A DNA stretch of 64,000 nt, taken from an uncultured Sphingomonadaceae bacterium. GTDB lineage: Bacteria > Pseudomonadota > Alphaproteobacteria > Sphingomonadales > Sphingomonadaceae. Within the stretch, counting starts at the first letter, position 1. Every line of letters begins with the position of its first letter. Positions 63,840 through 64,000 of this stretch are shown piece by piece. A program made the translations under genes and the position numbers. The notes under the pieces are model-generated. The model saw only the letters and a program-made list of their open reading frames with translations, was not told where the DNA came from and searched no databases. The stretch lies in assembly GCA_947504025.1 (NCBI GenBank), contig CANNFX010000003.1, positions 248,001 through 312,000 of the forward strand, written 5' to 3'.

Positions 63840-64000
63840 CTAAACCAAAAGAGCCAGCGCCCAGAAACCGGCAGTGAGCAGAATGCCCAAAATCGGTGAG
63901 GCGATAGACCACATCTTGTTTGTGTCGAGTTCGTAACCGGCGCCGATATCCATGACGAAGTGGCGCAAACCGGAAACGAGATGATTGAAGAATGACCAGC
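63840..64000 (-). CDS. sdhC: Succinate dehydrogenase cytochrome b556 subunit, 5' part outside the window
   Basis: The last 52 codons are visible, with TAG at 63842-63840, 9 bases before the sdhD ATG. The readable part has FFNHLVSGLRHFVMDIG, the conserved His-containing helix of SdhC, followed by a hydrophobic final span (LGILLTAGFWALALLV). The start and the first two thirds lie beyond the right edge. Confidence 0.92.
   Translation of the reverse strand, partial: WSFFNHLVSGLRHFVMDIGAGYELDTNKMWSIASPILGILLTAGFWALALLV

Overview
The window looks like a chromosomal segment of an alphaproteobacterium of the order Sphingomonadales, most likely Erythrobacteraceae. The reasons are an exosortase A (XrtA/PEP-CTERM) exopolysaccharide locus with an EpsI-fused exosortase, the hydrolase 2/hydrolase 1/ACP set typical of that group, moderate-to-high GC, and an ordinary aerobic housekeeping complement (SDH, ETF-QO, KOR, lol, dnaE, guaB, purF). 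Genes are tightly packed, with many 4-base ATGA/GTGA stop-start overlaps, which I used to fix several starts. I saw no insertion sequence, prophage, CRISPR array, rRNA or tRNA.

1-16264, XrtA locus. A minus-strand series runs from acyl-CoA ligase and PLP decarboxylase (13399-10644), across a 168-base leader, to exopolysaccharide export lipoprotein, Wzz-like chain-length protein, tyrosine autokinase, outer-membrane barrel, ExeA-like ATPase, polysaccharide deacetylase, FemAB-like protein, glycosyltransferase and xrtA, which is cut by the left edge. A divergent plus-strand group holds a GNAT/FemAB protein, a free acyl carrier protein and two alpha/beta-hydrolase-fold proteins. Together these suggest polymer export and anchoring plus an uncharacterised amine/acyl tailoring module.

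16261-34003, housekeeping. RlmD-like rRNA methyltransferase, ilvD, N-formylglutamate amidohydrolase, ispE, ETF-QO, a degenerate uracil-DNA-glycosylase-like gene paired with a soluble lytic transglycosylase and moaB, several unknowns, an AMP-forming acyl-CoA ligase, dnaE and a glutathione peroxidase.

34056-53687, housekeeping. lolD-lolC/E, purF, an SDR, a PilZ protein, a serine hydrolase, a cyclopropane-fatty-acid-synthase-like methyltransferase, photolyase, korAB, an HSL-type esterase, rppH, a GST, a TPR protein, RsmB-like methyltransferase, guaB and 3-hydroxybutyrate dehydrogenase.

53783-64000. A YpfJ-type zinc peptidase, creD, and a BlaI repressor/M56 peptidase pair whose promoter carries two TACAnnTGTA-type dyads placed on the -35 and -10. 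Next is a probable nitrosative-stress group (group III truncated haemoglobin, membrane protein and a frameshifted DUF1971 gene, divergent from an NsrR-type Rrf2 regulator), then a periplasmic cyclophilin, a TehB-like methyltransferase, and the sdhC(partial)-sdhD-sdhA-DUF3703 operon running off the right edge.
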